Below are positions 1 through 11,637 of a stretch of DNA of 64,000 nt, piece by piece. The DNA comes from Auanema rhodensis (lineage: Eukaryota; Nematoda; Chromadorea; Rhabditida; Rhabditidae). Location of the stretch: positions 18,181,638 through 18,245,637 of the forward strand of contig OZ059900.1 in NCBI GenBank assembly GCA_964057225.1, read 5' to 3'. The position numbers and the translations under genes are program-made. Within the stretch, counting starts at the first letter, position 1. Each line of letters starts with the position of its first letter. The notes under the pieces were generated by a model. It searched no databases. It was not told the DNA's origin and worked only from the letters and a program-made list of their open reading frames with translations.

Positions 1-2736
1 TTTCGCTGTAAACAAGGTTTTGACTTACGATTTCATGTGTTCAAACTCATGCAATGTCAATGAAACCTAGCTCAAAATTGTTCGTACAACGTCTAGTTCC
101 ACTTTCACGACAAAAAAACAGGGGTTAGAAAATTAAGGAAATTAGCATATTCTGAGGGCACGCCCCTTATGGCTAATATTGATTAAATCGATTTTTGTTC
201 ATATGAGTCGTCAAATGCAACAAATTTCAGCGTGTTACATACTAAAATGAAGCATTTTACATGCTGAACACTAGAAAAATACAAAAACACAGTAATACCC
301 ATGAGAAATATTTTATTATGCTGGAAAACCAGTTTTTGGAAATTTCGCTGTAAACAAGGTTTTGACTTACGATTTCATGTGTTCAAACTCATGCAATGTC
401 AATGAAACCTAGCTCAAAATTGTTCGTACAACGTCTAGTTCCACTTTCACGACAAAAAAACAGGGGTTAGAAAATTAAGGAAATTAGCATATTCTGAGGG
501 CACGCCCCTTATGGCTAATATTGATTAAATCGATTTTTGTTCATATGAGTCGTCAAATGCAACGAATTTCAGCGTGTTACATACTAAAATGAAGCATTTT
601 ACATGCTGAACACTAGAAAAATACAAAAACACAGTAATACCCATGAGAAATATTTTATTATGCTGGAAAACCAGTTTTTGGAAATTTCGCTGTAAACAAG
701 GTTTTGACTTACGATTTCATGTGTTCAAACTCATGCAATGTCAATGAAACCTAGCTCAAAATTGTTAATACAATGTCTAGTTCCACTTTCACGACAAAAA
801 AACAGGGGTTAGAAAATTAAGGAAATTAGCATATTCTGAGGGCACGCCCTTTATGGCTAATATTGATTAAATCGATTTTTGTTCATATGAGTCGTCAAAT
901 GCAACGAATTTCAGCGTGTTACATACTAAAATGAAGCATTTTACATGCTGAACACTAGAAAAATACAAAAACACAGTATTTCCCATGAGAAATATTTTAT
1001 TATGCTGGAAAACCAGTTTTTGGAAATTTCGCTGTAAACAAGGTTTTGACTTACGATTTCATGTGTTCAAACTCATGCAATGTCAATGAAACCCAGCTCA
1101 AAATTGTTCGTACAACGTCTAGTTCCACTTTCACGACAAAAAAACAGGGGTTAGAAAATTAAGGAAATTAGCATATTCTGAGGGCACGCCCCTTATGGCT
1201 AATATTGATTAAATCGATTTTTGTTCATATGAGTCGTCAAATGCAACGAATTTCAGCGTGTTACATACTAAAATGAAGCATTTTACATGCTGAACACTAG
1301 AAAAATACAAAAACACAGTATTTCCCATGAGAAATATTTTATTATGCTGGAAAACCAGTTTTTGGAAATTTTGCTGTAAACAAGGTTTTGACTTACGATT
1401 TCATGTGTTCAAACTCATGCAATGTCAATGAAACCTAGCTCAAAATTGTTCGTACAACGTCTAGTTCCACTTTCACGACAAAAAAACAGGGGTTAGAAAA
1501 TTAAGGAAATTAGCATATTCTGAGGGCACGCCCCTTATGGCTAATATTGATTAAATCGATTTTTGTTCATATGAGTCGTCAAATGCAACGAATTTCAGCG
1601 TGTTACATACTAAAATGAAGCATTTTACATGCTGAACACTAGAAAAATACAAAAACACAGTATTTCCCATGAGAAATATTTTATTATGCTGGAAAACCAG
1701 TTTTTGAAAATTTCGCTGTAAACAAGGTTTTGACTTACGATTTCATGTGTTCAAACTCATGCAATGTCAATGAAACCTAGCTCAAAATTGTTCCTACAAC
1801 GTCTAGTTCCACTTTCACGACAAAAAAACAGGGGTTAGAAAATTAAGGAAATTAGCATATTCTGAGGGCACGCCCTTTATGGCTAATATTGATTAAATCG
1901 ATTTTTGTTCATATGAGTCGTCAAATGCAACGAATTTCAGCGTGTTACATACTAAAATGAAGCATTTTACATGCTGAACACTAGAAAAATACAAAAACAC
2001 AGTATTTCCCATGAGAAATATTTTATTATGCTGGAAAACCAGTTTTTGGAAATTTCGCTGTAAACAAGGTTTTGACTTACGATTTCATGTGTTCAAACTC
2101 ATGCAATGTCAATGAAACCTAGCTCAAAATTGTTCGTACAACGTCTAGTTCCACTTTCACGACAAAAAAACAGGGGTTAGAAAATTAAGGAAATTAGCAT
2201 ATTCTGAGGGCACGCCCCTTATGGCTAATATTGATTAAATCGATTTTTGTTCATATGAGTCGTCAAATGCAACGAATTTCAGCGTGTTACGTACTAAAAT
2301 GAAGCATTCTACATGCTGAACACTAGAAAAATACAAAAACACAGTATTTCCCATGAGAAATATTTTATTATGCTGGAAAACCAGTTTTTGGAAATTTCGC
2401 TGTAAACAAGGTTTTGACTTACGATTTCATGTGTTCAAACTCATGCAATGTCAATGAAACCTAGCTCAAAATTGTTCCTACAACGTCTAGTTCCACTTTC
2501 ACGACAAAAAAACAGGGGTTAGAAAATTAAGGAAATTAGCATATTCTGAGGGCACGCCCTTTATGGCTAATATTGATTAAATCGATTTTTGTTCATATGA
2601 GTCGTCAAATGCAACGAATTTCAGCGTGTTACATACTAAAATGAAGCATTTTACATGCTGAACACTAGAAAAATACAAAAACACAGTATTTCCCATGAGA
2701 AATATTTTATTATGCTGGAAAACCAGTTTTTGGAAA

Positions 2737-2753
2737 TTTCGCTGTAAACAAGG
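2737..2753 (+). other. CENP-B-box-like 17-mer (weak match)
   Basis: Unit positions 1-17 fit the mammalian CENP-B box pattern NTTCGNNNNANNCGGGN at seven of the nine fixed positions: TTCG, the central A, the following C and the last G match, and two G positions are A. The site recurs in almost every unit; exceptions include U5 and U145 (C>T at 1372 and 48784) and U50 (G>C at 16431). By a rough estimate about one such match is expected by chance per 342-bp unit over both strands, so this is only suggestive. Confidence 0.2.
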
Positions 2754-2847
2754 TTTTGACTTACGATTTCATGTGTTCAAACTCATGCAATGTCAATGAA
2801 ACCTAGCTCAAAATTGTTCGTACAACGTCTAGTTCCACTTTCACGAC

Positions 2848-2854
2848 AAAAAAA
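2848..2854. other. A7 tract in each unit
   Basis: A run of seven A at unit positions 112-118 is present in every unit examined. With the A5 tracts at unit 275-279 and 283-287, which start 8 bp apart, and T5 runs near 192-196 and 333-337, it gives the unit a clustered A/T-tract pattern that could bend DNA. Bending is inferred. The tract lies beside the deletion breakpoint of truncated unit U61. Confidence 0.5.
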
Positions 2855-2891
2855 CAGGGGTTAGAAAATTAAGGAAATTAGCATATTCTGA

Positions 2892-2901
2892 GGGCACGCC
2901 C
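2892..2901. other. GGGC-AC-GCCC inverted repeat
   Basis: A 4-bp stem with a 2-bp centre at unit positions 156-165, inside the only GC-rich patch of the unit. In C-class units the 166 C>T change lets A155 pair with T166 and lengthens the stem to five pairs; in U11, U21, U151 and U173 the 163 C>A change disrupts it; in the nine 343-bp units the C run is one base longer. The patch is one of the most variable places in the unit. Confidence 0.5.
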
Positions 2902-2920
2902 CTTATGGCTAATATTGATT

Positions 2921-2930
2921 AAATCGATTT
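2921..2930. other. Perfect 10-bp palindrome AAATCGATTT
   Basis: Unit positions 185-194 form a perfect palindrome containing an ATCGAT (ClaI) site, unchanged in the full-length units I compared. Only 6 bp downstream is a second palindrome, CATATG (NdeI), at 200-205. Conserved palindromes can be protein sites, but nothing here shows that. Both sites should cut the array to 342-bp ladders unless methylated. Confidence 0.6.
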
Positions 2931-2986
2931 TTGTTCATATGAGTCGTCAAATGCAACGAATTTCAGCGTGTTACATACTAAAATGA

Positions 2987-3001
2987 AGCATTTTACATGC
3001 T
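2987..3001. other. Hairpin-capable AGCAT/ATGCT dyad
   Basis: Unit positions 251-255 and 261-265 are perfect reverse complements separated by five bases. Two recurrent variants, 258 T>C (14 units) and 257 T>C (U7, U147, U169), both fall in the loop and leave the stem intact. Short dyads are reported as enriched at centromeres that lack CENP-B boxes; any structural role here is inference. Confidence 0.4.
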
Positions 3002-3056
3002 GAACACTAGAAAAATACAAAAACACAGTATTTCCCATGAGAAATATTTTATTATG

Positions 3057-3068
3057 CTGGAAAACCAG
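3057..3068. other. CTGG-AAAA-CCAG hairpin-capable dyad
   Basis: A 4-bp perfect stem with an AAAA loop at unit positions 321-332, just before the unit junction. It is followed by a T5 run and the variable GG/GA at 338-339, where many units that precede a C-class unit carry A at 339. Confidence 0.4.
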
Positions 3069-5130
3069 TTTTTGGAAATTTCGCTGTAAACAAGGTTTTG
3101 ACTTACGATTTCATGTGTTCAAACTCATGCAATGTCAATGAAACCTAGCTCAAAATTGTTCGTACAACGACTAGTTCCACTTTCACGACAAAAAAACAGG
3201 GGTTAGAAAATTAAGGAAATTAGCATATTCTGAGGGCACGCCCCTTATGGCTAATATTGATTAAATCGATTTTTGTTCATATGAGTCGTCAAATGCAACG
3301 AATTTCAGCGTGTTACATACTAAAATGAAGCATTTTACATGCTGAACACTAGAAAAATACAAAAACACAGTAATACCCATGAGAAATATTTTATTATGCT
3401 GGAAAACCAGTTTTTGGAAATTTCGCTGTAAACAAGGTTTTGACTTACGATTTCATGTGTTCAAACTCATGCAATGTCAATGAAACCTAGCTCAAAATTG
3501 TTCCTACAACGTCTAGTTCCACTTTCACGACAAAAAAACAGGGGTTAGAAAATTAAGGAAATTAGCATATTCTGAGGGCACGACCTTTATGGCTAATATT
3601 GATTAAATCGATTTTTGTTCATATGAGTCGTCAAATGCAACGAATTTCAGCGTGTTACATACTAAAATGAAGCATTTTACATGCTGAACACTAGAAAAAT
3701 ACAAAAACACAGTATTTCCCATGAGAAATATTTTATTATGCTGGAAAACCAGTTTTTGGAAATTTCGCTGTAAACAAGGTTTTGACTTACGATTTCATGT
3801 GTTCAAACTCATGCAATGTCAATGAAACCTAGCTCAAAATTGTTCGTACAACGTCTAGTTCCACTTTCACGACAAAAAAACAGGGGTTAGAAAATTAAGG
3901 AAATTAGCATATTCTGAGGGCACGCCCCTTATGGCTAATATTGATTAAATCGATTTTTGTTCATATGAGTCGTCAAATGCAACGAATTTCAGCGTGTTAC
4001 ATACTAAAATGAAGCATTTTACATGCTGAACACTAGAAAAATACAAAAACACAGTATTTCCCATGAGAAATATTTTATTATGCTGGAAAACCAGTTTTTG
4101 GAAATTTCGCTGTAAACAAGGTTTTGACTTACGATTTCATGTGTTCAAACTCATGCAATGTCAATGAAACCTAGCTCAAAATTGTTCGTACAACGACTAG
4201 TTCCACTTTCACGACAAAAAAACAGGGGTTAGAAAATTAAGGAAATTAGCATATTCTGAGGGCACGCCCCTTATGGCTAATATTGATTAAATCGATTTTT
4301 GTTCATATGAGTCGTCAAATGCAACGAATTTCAGCGTGTTACATACTAAAATGAAGCATTTTACATGCTGAACACTAGAAAAATACAAAAACACAGTAAT
4401 ACCCATGAGAAATATTTTATTATGCTGGAAAACCAGTTTTTGGAAATTTCGCTGTAAACAAGGTTTTGACTTACGATTTCATGTGTTCAAACTCATGCAA
4501 TGTCAATGAAACCTAGCTCAAAATTGTTCGTACAACGTCTAGTTCCACTTTCACGACAAAAAAACAGGGGTTAGAAAATTAAGGAAATTAGCATATTCTG
4601 AGGGCACGCCCCTTATGGCTAATATTGATTAAATCGATTTTTGTTCATATGAGTCGTCAAATACAACGAATTTCAGCGTGTTACGTACTAAAATGAAGCA
4701 TTTTACATGCTGAACACTAGAAAAATACAAAAACACAGTATTTCCCATGAGAAATATTTTATTATGCTGGAAAACCAGTTTTTGGAAATTTCGCTGTAAA
4801 CAAGGTTTTGACTTACGATTTCATGTGTTCAAACTCATGCAATGTCAATGAAACCTAGCTCAAAATTGTTCCTACAACGTCTAGTTCCACTTTCACGACA
4901 AAAAAACAGGGGTTAGAAAATTAAGGAAATTAGCATATTCTGAGGGCACGCCCTTTATGGCTAATATTGATTAAATCGATTTTTGTTCATATGAGTCGTC
5001 AAATGCAACGAATTTCAGCGTGTTACATACTAAAATGAAGCATTTTACATGCTGAACACTAGAAAAATACAAAAACACAGTATTTCCCATGAGAAATATT
5101 TTATTATGCTGGAAAACCAGTTTTTGGAAA

Positions 5131-5304
5131 TTTCGCTGTAAACAAGGTTTTGACTTACGATTTCATGTGTTCAAACTCATGCAATGTCAATGAAACCTAG
5201 CTCAAAATTGTTCGTACAACGTCTAGTTCCACTTTCACGACAAAAAAACAGGGGTTAGAAAATTAAGGAATATTTTATTATGCTGGAAAACCAGTTTTTG
5301 GAAA
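5131..5304. repeat. Truncated 174-bp unit U16
   Basis: Unit positions 141-308 are missing, a 168-bp deletion joined at 5270/5271 with about 2 bp of shared sequence (AA). The loss is very close to half a unit, and both breakpoints lie in similar contexts (GGAAAT and GAGAAAT). Up to the break the array follows the order of block A; after it the array continues with the 343-bp unit series (U17-U20), so the deletion sits at a change of HOR register. The same scar recurs in U26. Confidence 0.95.
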
Positions 5305-5647
5305 TTTCGCTGTAAACAAGGTTTTGACTTACGATTTCATGTGTTCAAACTCATGCAATGTCAATGAAACCTAGCTCAAAATTGTTCGTACAACGTCTAG
5401 TTCCACTTTCACGACAAAAAAACAGGGGTTAGAAAATTAAGGAAATTAGCATATTCTGAGGGCACGCCCCCTTATGGCTAATATTGATTAAATCGATTTT
5501 TGTTCATATGAGTCGTCAAATGCAACGAATTTCAGCGTGTTACATACTAAAATGAAGCATTTTACATGCTGAACACTAGAAAAATACAAAAACACAGTAT
5601 TTCCCATGAGAAATATTTTATTATGCTGGAAAACCAGTTTTTGGAAA
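5305..5647. repeat. 343-bp unit with five-C run (U17; first of nine)
   Basis: One extra C in the run at unit 163-166 makes this unit 343 bp. The same insertion is found in U27 (8558), U33 (10611), U43 (14032), U84 (27914), U90 (29967), U100 (33388), U129 (43307) and U132 (44334). In seven of the nine cases the next unit has the 42 C>T and AA(83-84) haplotype and the one after has 68 C, so the three travel as a fixed 1027-bp cassette. U43 and U100 are instead followed directly by the 68 C unit. Confidence 0.95.
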
Positions 5648-6673
5648 TTTCGCTGTAAACAAGGTTTTGACTTACGATTTCATGTGTTTAAACTCATGCA
5701 ATGTCAATGAAACCTAGCTCAAAATTGTTAATACAATGTCTAGTTCCACTTTCACGACAAAAAAACAGGGGTTAGAAAATTAAGGAAATTAGCATATTCT
5801 GAGGGCACGCCCCTTATGGCTAATATTGATTAAATCGATTTTTGTTCATATGAGTCGTCAAATGCAACGAATTTCAGCGTGTTACATACTAAAATGAAGC
5901 ATTTTACATGCTGAACACTAGAAAAATACAAAAACACAGTATTTCCCATGAGAAATATTTTATTATGCTGGAAAACCAGTTTTTGGAAATTTCGCTGTAA
6001 ACAAGGTTTTGACTTACGATTTCATGTGTTCAAACTCATGCAATGTCAATGAAACCCAGCTCAAAATTGTTCGTACAACGTCTAGTTCCACTTTCACGAC
6101 AAAAAAACAGGGGTTAGAAAATTAAGGAAATTAGCATATTCTGAGGGCACGCCCCTTATGGCTAATATTGATTAAATCGATTTTTGTTCATATGAGTCGT
6201 CAAATGCAACGAATTTCAGCGTGTTACATACTAAAATGAAGCATTTTACATGCTGAACACTAGAAAAATACAAAAACACAGTATTTCCCATGAGAAATAT
6301 TTTATTATGCTGGAAAACCAGTTTTTGGAAATTTCGCTGTAAACAAGGTTTTGACTTACGATTTCATGTGTTCAAACTCATGCAATGTCAATGAAACCTA
6401 GCTCAACATTGTTCGTACAACGTCTAGTTCCACTTTCACGACAAAAAAACAGGGGTTAGAAAATTAAGGAAATTAGCATATTCTGAGGGCACGCCCCTTA
6501 TGGCTAATATTGATTAAATCGATTTTTGTTCATATGAGTCGTCAAATGCAACGAATTTCAGCGTGTTACATACTAAAATGAAGCATTTTACATGCTGAAC
6601 ACTAGAAAAATACAAAAACACAGTATTTCCCATGAGAAATATTTTATTATGCTGGAAAACCAGTTTTTGGAAA

Positions 6674-9600
6674 TTTCGCTGTAAACAAGGTTTTGACTTA
6701 CGATTTCATGTGTTCAAACTCATGCAATGTCAATGAAACCTAGCTCAAAATTGTTCCTACAACGTCTAGTTCCACTTTCACGACAAAAAAACAGGGGTTA
6801 GAAAATTAAGGAAATTAGCATATTCTGAGGGCACGACCTTTATGGCTAATATTGATTAAATCGATTTTTGTTCATATGAGTCGTCAAATGCAACGAATTT
6901 CAGCGTGTTACATACTAAAATGAAGCATTTTACATGCTGAACACTAGAAAAATACAAAAACACAGTATTTCCCATGAGAAATATTTTATTATGCTGGAAA
7001 ACCAGTTTTTGGAAATTTCGCTGTAAACAAGGTTTTGACTTACGATTTCATGTGTTCAAACTCATGCAATGTCAATGAAACCTAGCTCAAAATTGTTCGT
7101 ACAACGTCTAGTTCCACTTTCACGACAAAAAAACAGGGGTTAGAAAATTAAGGAAATTAGCATATTCTGAGGGCACGCCCCTTATGGCTAATATTGATTA
7201 AATCGATTTTTGTTCATATGAGTCGTCAAATGCAACGAATTTCAGCGTGTTACATACTAAAATGAAGCATTTTACATGCTGAACACTAGAAAAATACAAA
7301 AACACAGTATTTCCCATGAGAAATATTTTATTATGCTGGAAAACCAGTTTTTGGAAATTTCGCTGTAAACAAGGTTTTGACTTACGATTTCATGTGTTCA
7401 AACTCATGCAATGTCAATGAAACCTAGCTCAAAATTGTTCGTACAACGACTAGTTCCACTTTCACGACAAAAAAACAGGGGTTAGAAAATTAAGGAAATT
7501 AGCATATTCTGAGGGCACGCCCCTTATGGCTAATATTGATTAAATCGATTTTTGTTCATATGAGTCGTCAAATGCAACGAATTTCAGCGTGTTACATACT
7601 AAAATGAAGCATTTTACATGCTGAACACTAGAAAAATACAAAAACACAGTAATACCCATGAGAAATATTTTATTATGCTGGAAAACCAGTTTTTGGAAAT
7701 TTCGCTGTAAACAAGGTTTTGACTTACGATTTCATGTGTTCAAACTCATGCAATGTCAATGAAACCTAGCTCAAAATTGTTCGTACAACGTCTAGTTCCA
7801 CTTTCACGACAAAAAAACAGGGGTTAGAAAATTAAGGAAATTAGCATATTCTGAGGGCACGCCCCTTATGGCTAATATTGATTAAATCGATTTTTGTTCA
7901 TATGAGTCGTCAAATACAACGAATTTCAGCGTGTTACGTACTAAAATGAAGCATTTTACATGCTGAACACTAGAAAAATACAAAAACACAGTATTTCCCA
8001 TGAGAAATATTTTATTATGCTGGAAAACCAGTTTTTGGAAATTTCGCTGTAAACAAGGTTTTGACTTACGATTTCATGTGTTCAAACTCATGCAATGTCA
8101 ATGAAACCTAGCTCAAAATTGTTCCTACAACGTCTAGTTCCACTTTCACGACAAAAAAACAGGGGTTAGAAAATTAAGGAAATTAGCATATTCTGAGGGC
8201 ACGCCCTTTATGGCTAATATTGATTAAATCGATTTTTGTTCATATGAGTCGTCAAATGCAACGAATTTCAGCGTGTTACATACTAAAATGAAGCATTTTA
8301 CATGCTGAACACTAGAAAAATACAAAAACACAGTATTTCCCATGAGAAATATTTTATTATGCTGGAAAACCAGTTTTTGGAAATTTCGCTGTAAACAAGG
8401 TTTTGACTTACGATTTCATGTGTTCAAACTCATGCAATGTCAATGAAACCTAGCTCAAAATTGTTCGTACAACGTCTAGTTCCACTTTCACGACAAAAAA
8501 ACAGGGGTTAGAAAATTAAGGAATATTTTATTATGCTGGAAAACCAGTTTTTGGAAATTTCGCTGTAAACAAGGTTTTGACTTACGATTTCATGTGTTCA
8601 AACTCATGCAATGTCAATGAAACCTAGCTCAAAATTGTTCGTACAACGTCTAGTTCCACTTTCACGACAAAAAAACAGGGGTTAGAAAATTAAGGAAATT
8701 AGCATATTCTGAGGGCACGCCCCCTTATGGCTAATATTGATTAAATCGATTTTTGTTCATATGAGTCGTCAAATGCAACGAATTTCAGCGTGTTACATAC
8801 TAAAATGAAGCATTTTACATGCTGAACACTAGAAAAATACAAAAACACAGTATTTCCCATGAGAAATATTTTATTATGCTGGAAAACCAGTTTTTGGAAA
8901 TTTCGCTGTAAACAAGGTTTTGACTTACGATTTCATGTGTTTAAACTCATGCAATGTCAATGAAACCTAGCTCAAAATTGTTAATACAATGTCTAGTTCC
9001 ACTTTCACGACAAAAAAACAGGGGTTAGAAAATTAAGGAAATTAGCATATTCTGAGGGCACGCCCCTTATGGCTAATATTGATTAAATCGATTTTTGTTC
9101 ATATGAGTCGTCAAATGCAACGAATTTCAGCGTGTTACATACTAAAATGAAGCATTTTACATGCTGAACACTAGAAAAATACAAAAACACAGTATTTCCC
9201 ATGAGAAATATTTTATTATGCTGGAAAACCAGTTTTTGGAAATTTCGCTGTAAACAAGGTTTTGACTTACGATTTCATGTGTTCAAACTCATGCAATGTC
9301 AATGAAACCCAGCTCAAAATTGTTCGTACAACGTCTAGTTCCACTTTCACGACAAAAAAACAGGGGTTAGAAAATTAAGGAAATTAGCATATTCTGAGGG
9401 CACGCCCCTTATGGCTAATATTGATTAAATCGATTTTTGTTCATATGAGTCGTCAAATGCAACGAATTTCAGCGTGTTACATACTAAAATGAAGCATTTT
9501 ACATGCTGAACACTAGAAAAATACAAAAACACAGTATTTCCCATGAGAAATATTTTATTATGCTGGAAAACCAGTTTTTGGAAATTTCGCTGTAAACAAG

Positions 9601-9926
9601 GTTTTGACTTACGATTTCATGTGTTCAAACTCATGCAATGTCAATGAAACCTAGCTCAACATTGTTCGTACAACGTCTAGTTCCACTTTCACGACAAAAA
9701 AACAGGGGTTAGAAAATTAAGGAAATTAGCATATTCTGAGGGCACGCCCCTTATGGCTAATATTGATTAAATCGATTTTTGTTCATATGAGTCGTCAAAT
9801 GCAACGAATTTCAGCGTGTTACATACTAAAATGAAGCATTTTACATGCTGAACACTAGAAAAATACAAAAACACAGTATTTCCCATGAGAAATATTTTAT
9901 TATGCTGGAAAACCAGTTTTTGGAAA
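6674..9926. repeat. 3253-bp 10-unit HOR, copy 2 (U21-U30)
   Basis: This is an immediate tandem copy of 3421-6673, including the 174-bp unit (U26) and the five-C unit (U27). After it the array passes to U31, a C-class unit with 258 C, which is the order also seen at U87-U88. The abnormal join is therefore U20 to U21, consistent with unequal crossing-over between two C-class units. Every marker scored agrees between the copies. Confidence 0.93.
8384..8557. repeat. Truncated 174-bp unit U26
   Basis: It has the same 168-bp internal deletion as U16, joined at 8523/8524. The identical junction shows it was copied with the 3253-bp duplication rather than formed independently. It forms the left boundary of the long segmental duplication starting at 8558. 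Confidence 0.95.
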
Positions 9927-11637
9927 TTTCGCTGTAAACAAGGTTTTGACTTACGATTTCATGTGTTCAAACTCATGCAATGTCAATGAAACCTAGCTCA
10001 AAATTGTTCCTACAACGTCTAGTTCCACTTTCACGACAAAAAAACAGGGGTTAGAAAATTAAGGAAATTAGCATATTCTGAGGGCACGCCCTTTATGGCT
10101 AATATTGATTAAATCGATTTTTGTTCATATGAGTCGTCAAATGCAACGAATTTCAGCGTGTTACATACTAAAATGAAGCATTTCACATGCTGAACACTAG
10201 AAAAATACAAAAACACAGTATTTCCCATGAGAAATATTTTATTATGCTGGAAAACCAGTTTTTGGAAATTTCGCTGTAAACAAGGTTTTGACTTACGATT
10301 TCATGTGTTCAAACTCATGCAATGTCAATGAAACCTAGCTCAAAATTGTTCGTACAACGTCTGGTTCCACTTTCACGACAAAAAAACAGGGGTTAGAAAA
10401 TTAAGGAAATTAGCATATTCTGAGGGCACGCCCCTTATGGCTAATATTGATTAAATCGATTTTTGTTCATATGAGTCGTCAAATGCAACGAATTTCAGCG
10501 TGTTACATACTAAAATGAAGCATTTTACATGCTGAACACTAGAAAAATACAAAAACACAGTATTTCCCATGAGAAATATTTTATTATGCTGGAAAACCAG
10601 TTTTTGGAAATTTCGCTGTAAACAAGGTTTTGACTTACGATTTCATGTGTTCAAACTCATGCAATGTCAATGAAACCTAGCTCAAAATTGTTCGTACAAC
10701 GTCTAGTTCCACTTTCACGACAAAAAAACAGGGGTTAGAAAATTAAGGAAATTAGCATATTCTGAGGGCACGCCCCCTTATGGCTAATATTGATTAAATC
10801 GATTTTTGTTCATATGAGTCGTCAAATGCAACGAATTTCAGCGTGTTACATACTAAAATGAAGCATTTTACATGCTGAACACTAGAAAAATACAAAAACA
10901 CAGTATTTCCCATGAGAAATATTTTATTATGCTGGAAAACCAGTTTTTGGAAATTTCGCTGTAAACAAGGTTTTGACTTACGATTTCATGTGTTTAAACT
11001 CATGCAATGTCAATGAAACCTAGCTCAAAATTGTTAATACAATGTCTAGTTCCACTTTCACGACAAAAAAACAGGGGTTAGAAAATTAAGGAAATTAGCA
11101 TATTCTGAGGGCACGCCCCTTATGGCTAATATTGATTAAATCGATTTTTGTTCATATGAGTCGTCAAATGCAACGAATTTCAGCGTGTTACATACTAAAA
11201 TGAAGCATTTTACATGCTGAACACTAGAAAAATACAAAAACACAGTATTTCCCATGAGAAATATTTTATTATGCTGGAAAACCAGTTTTTGGAAATTTCG
11301 CTGTAAACAAGGTTTTGACTTACGATTTCATGTGTTCAAACTCATGCAATGTCAATGAAACCCAGCTCAAAATTGTTCGTACAACGTCTAGTTCCACTTT
11401 CACGACAAAAAAACAGGGGTTAGAAAATTAAGGAAATTAGCATATTCTGAGGGCACGCCCCTTATGGCTAATATTGATTAAATCGATTTTTGTTCATATG
11501 AGTCGTCAAATGCAACGAATTTCAGCGTGTTACATACTAAAATGAAGCATTTTACATGCTGAACACTAGAAAAATACAAAAACACAGTATTTCCCATGAG
11601 AAATATTTTATTATGCTGGAAAACCAGTTTTTGGAAA

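Larger units (their letters stand above)
2737..3078. repeat. Reference satellite unit (U9, commonest form)
   Basis: This unit carries the majority base at every marker and can serve as the reference monomer. It has 57 G and 59 C in 342 bases and ten CpG dinucleotides. Landmarks by unit position are an A7 tract at 112-118, a GC-rich patch at 154-166 with a small inverted repeat, the palindrome AAATCGATTT at 185-194, CATATG at 200-205, a hairpin-capable stretch at 251-265, two A5 tracts at 275-279 and 283-287, and CTGG-AAAA-CCAG at 321-332. The phase start is arbitrary. Its length is about two nucleosome repeats, as in many plant and animal satellites. Confidence 0.95.
1..5130. repeat. 15-unit block A, copy 1 (U1-U15)
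   Basis: This block repeats at 47413-52542 with the same series of markers unit by unit. U1 has 222 G>A plus 295/297 A, U2 has 295/297 A, U3 has AA at 83-84 with 166 T, U4 has 68 C, U5 starts 'ttttg' and ends with 339 A, U7 has 239 G plus 257 C, U10 and U13 have 92 A with 295/297 A, U11 has 163 A, and U14 has 217 A plus 239 G. C-class units are U6, 8, 11 and 15. U6-U15 occur a third time at 56647-60066. The block may continue left of the window. It ends where truncated U16 begins. Confidence 0.9.
3421..6673. repeat. 3253-bp 10-unit HOR, copy 1 (U11-U20)
   Basis: The order is C-class with 163 A; plain; 92 A with 295/297 A; 217 A plus 239 G; C-class; truncated 174-bp unit; five-C unit; 42 T with AA unit; 68 C unit; 76 A>C unit. 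The next ten units repeat this series marker for marker. The length is 8 x 342 + 174 + 343. It overlaps the end of block A. Confidence 0.93.

Noticed and set aside
2919-3038. Open reading frame of 39 codons on the minus strand, recurring in most units
   Set aside because: It is short, starts and stops within each satellite unit, has no recognisable motif or upstream signal, and recurs only because the repeat recurs.
5131-8557. Two independent, site-specific 168-bp excisions
   Set aside because: The two truncated units lie at equivalent places in a 3253-bp tandem duplication, so one event followed by copying is enough.
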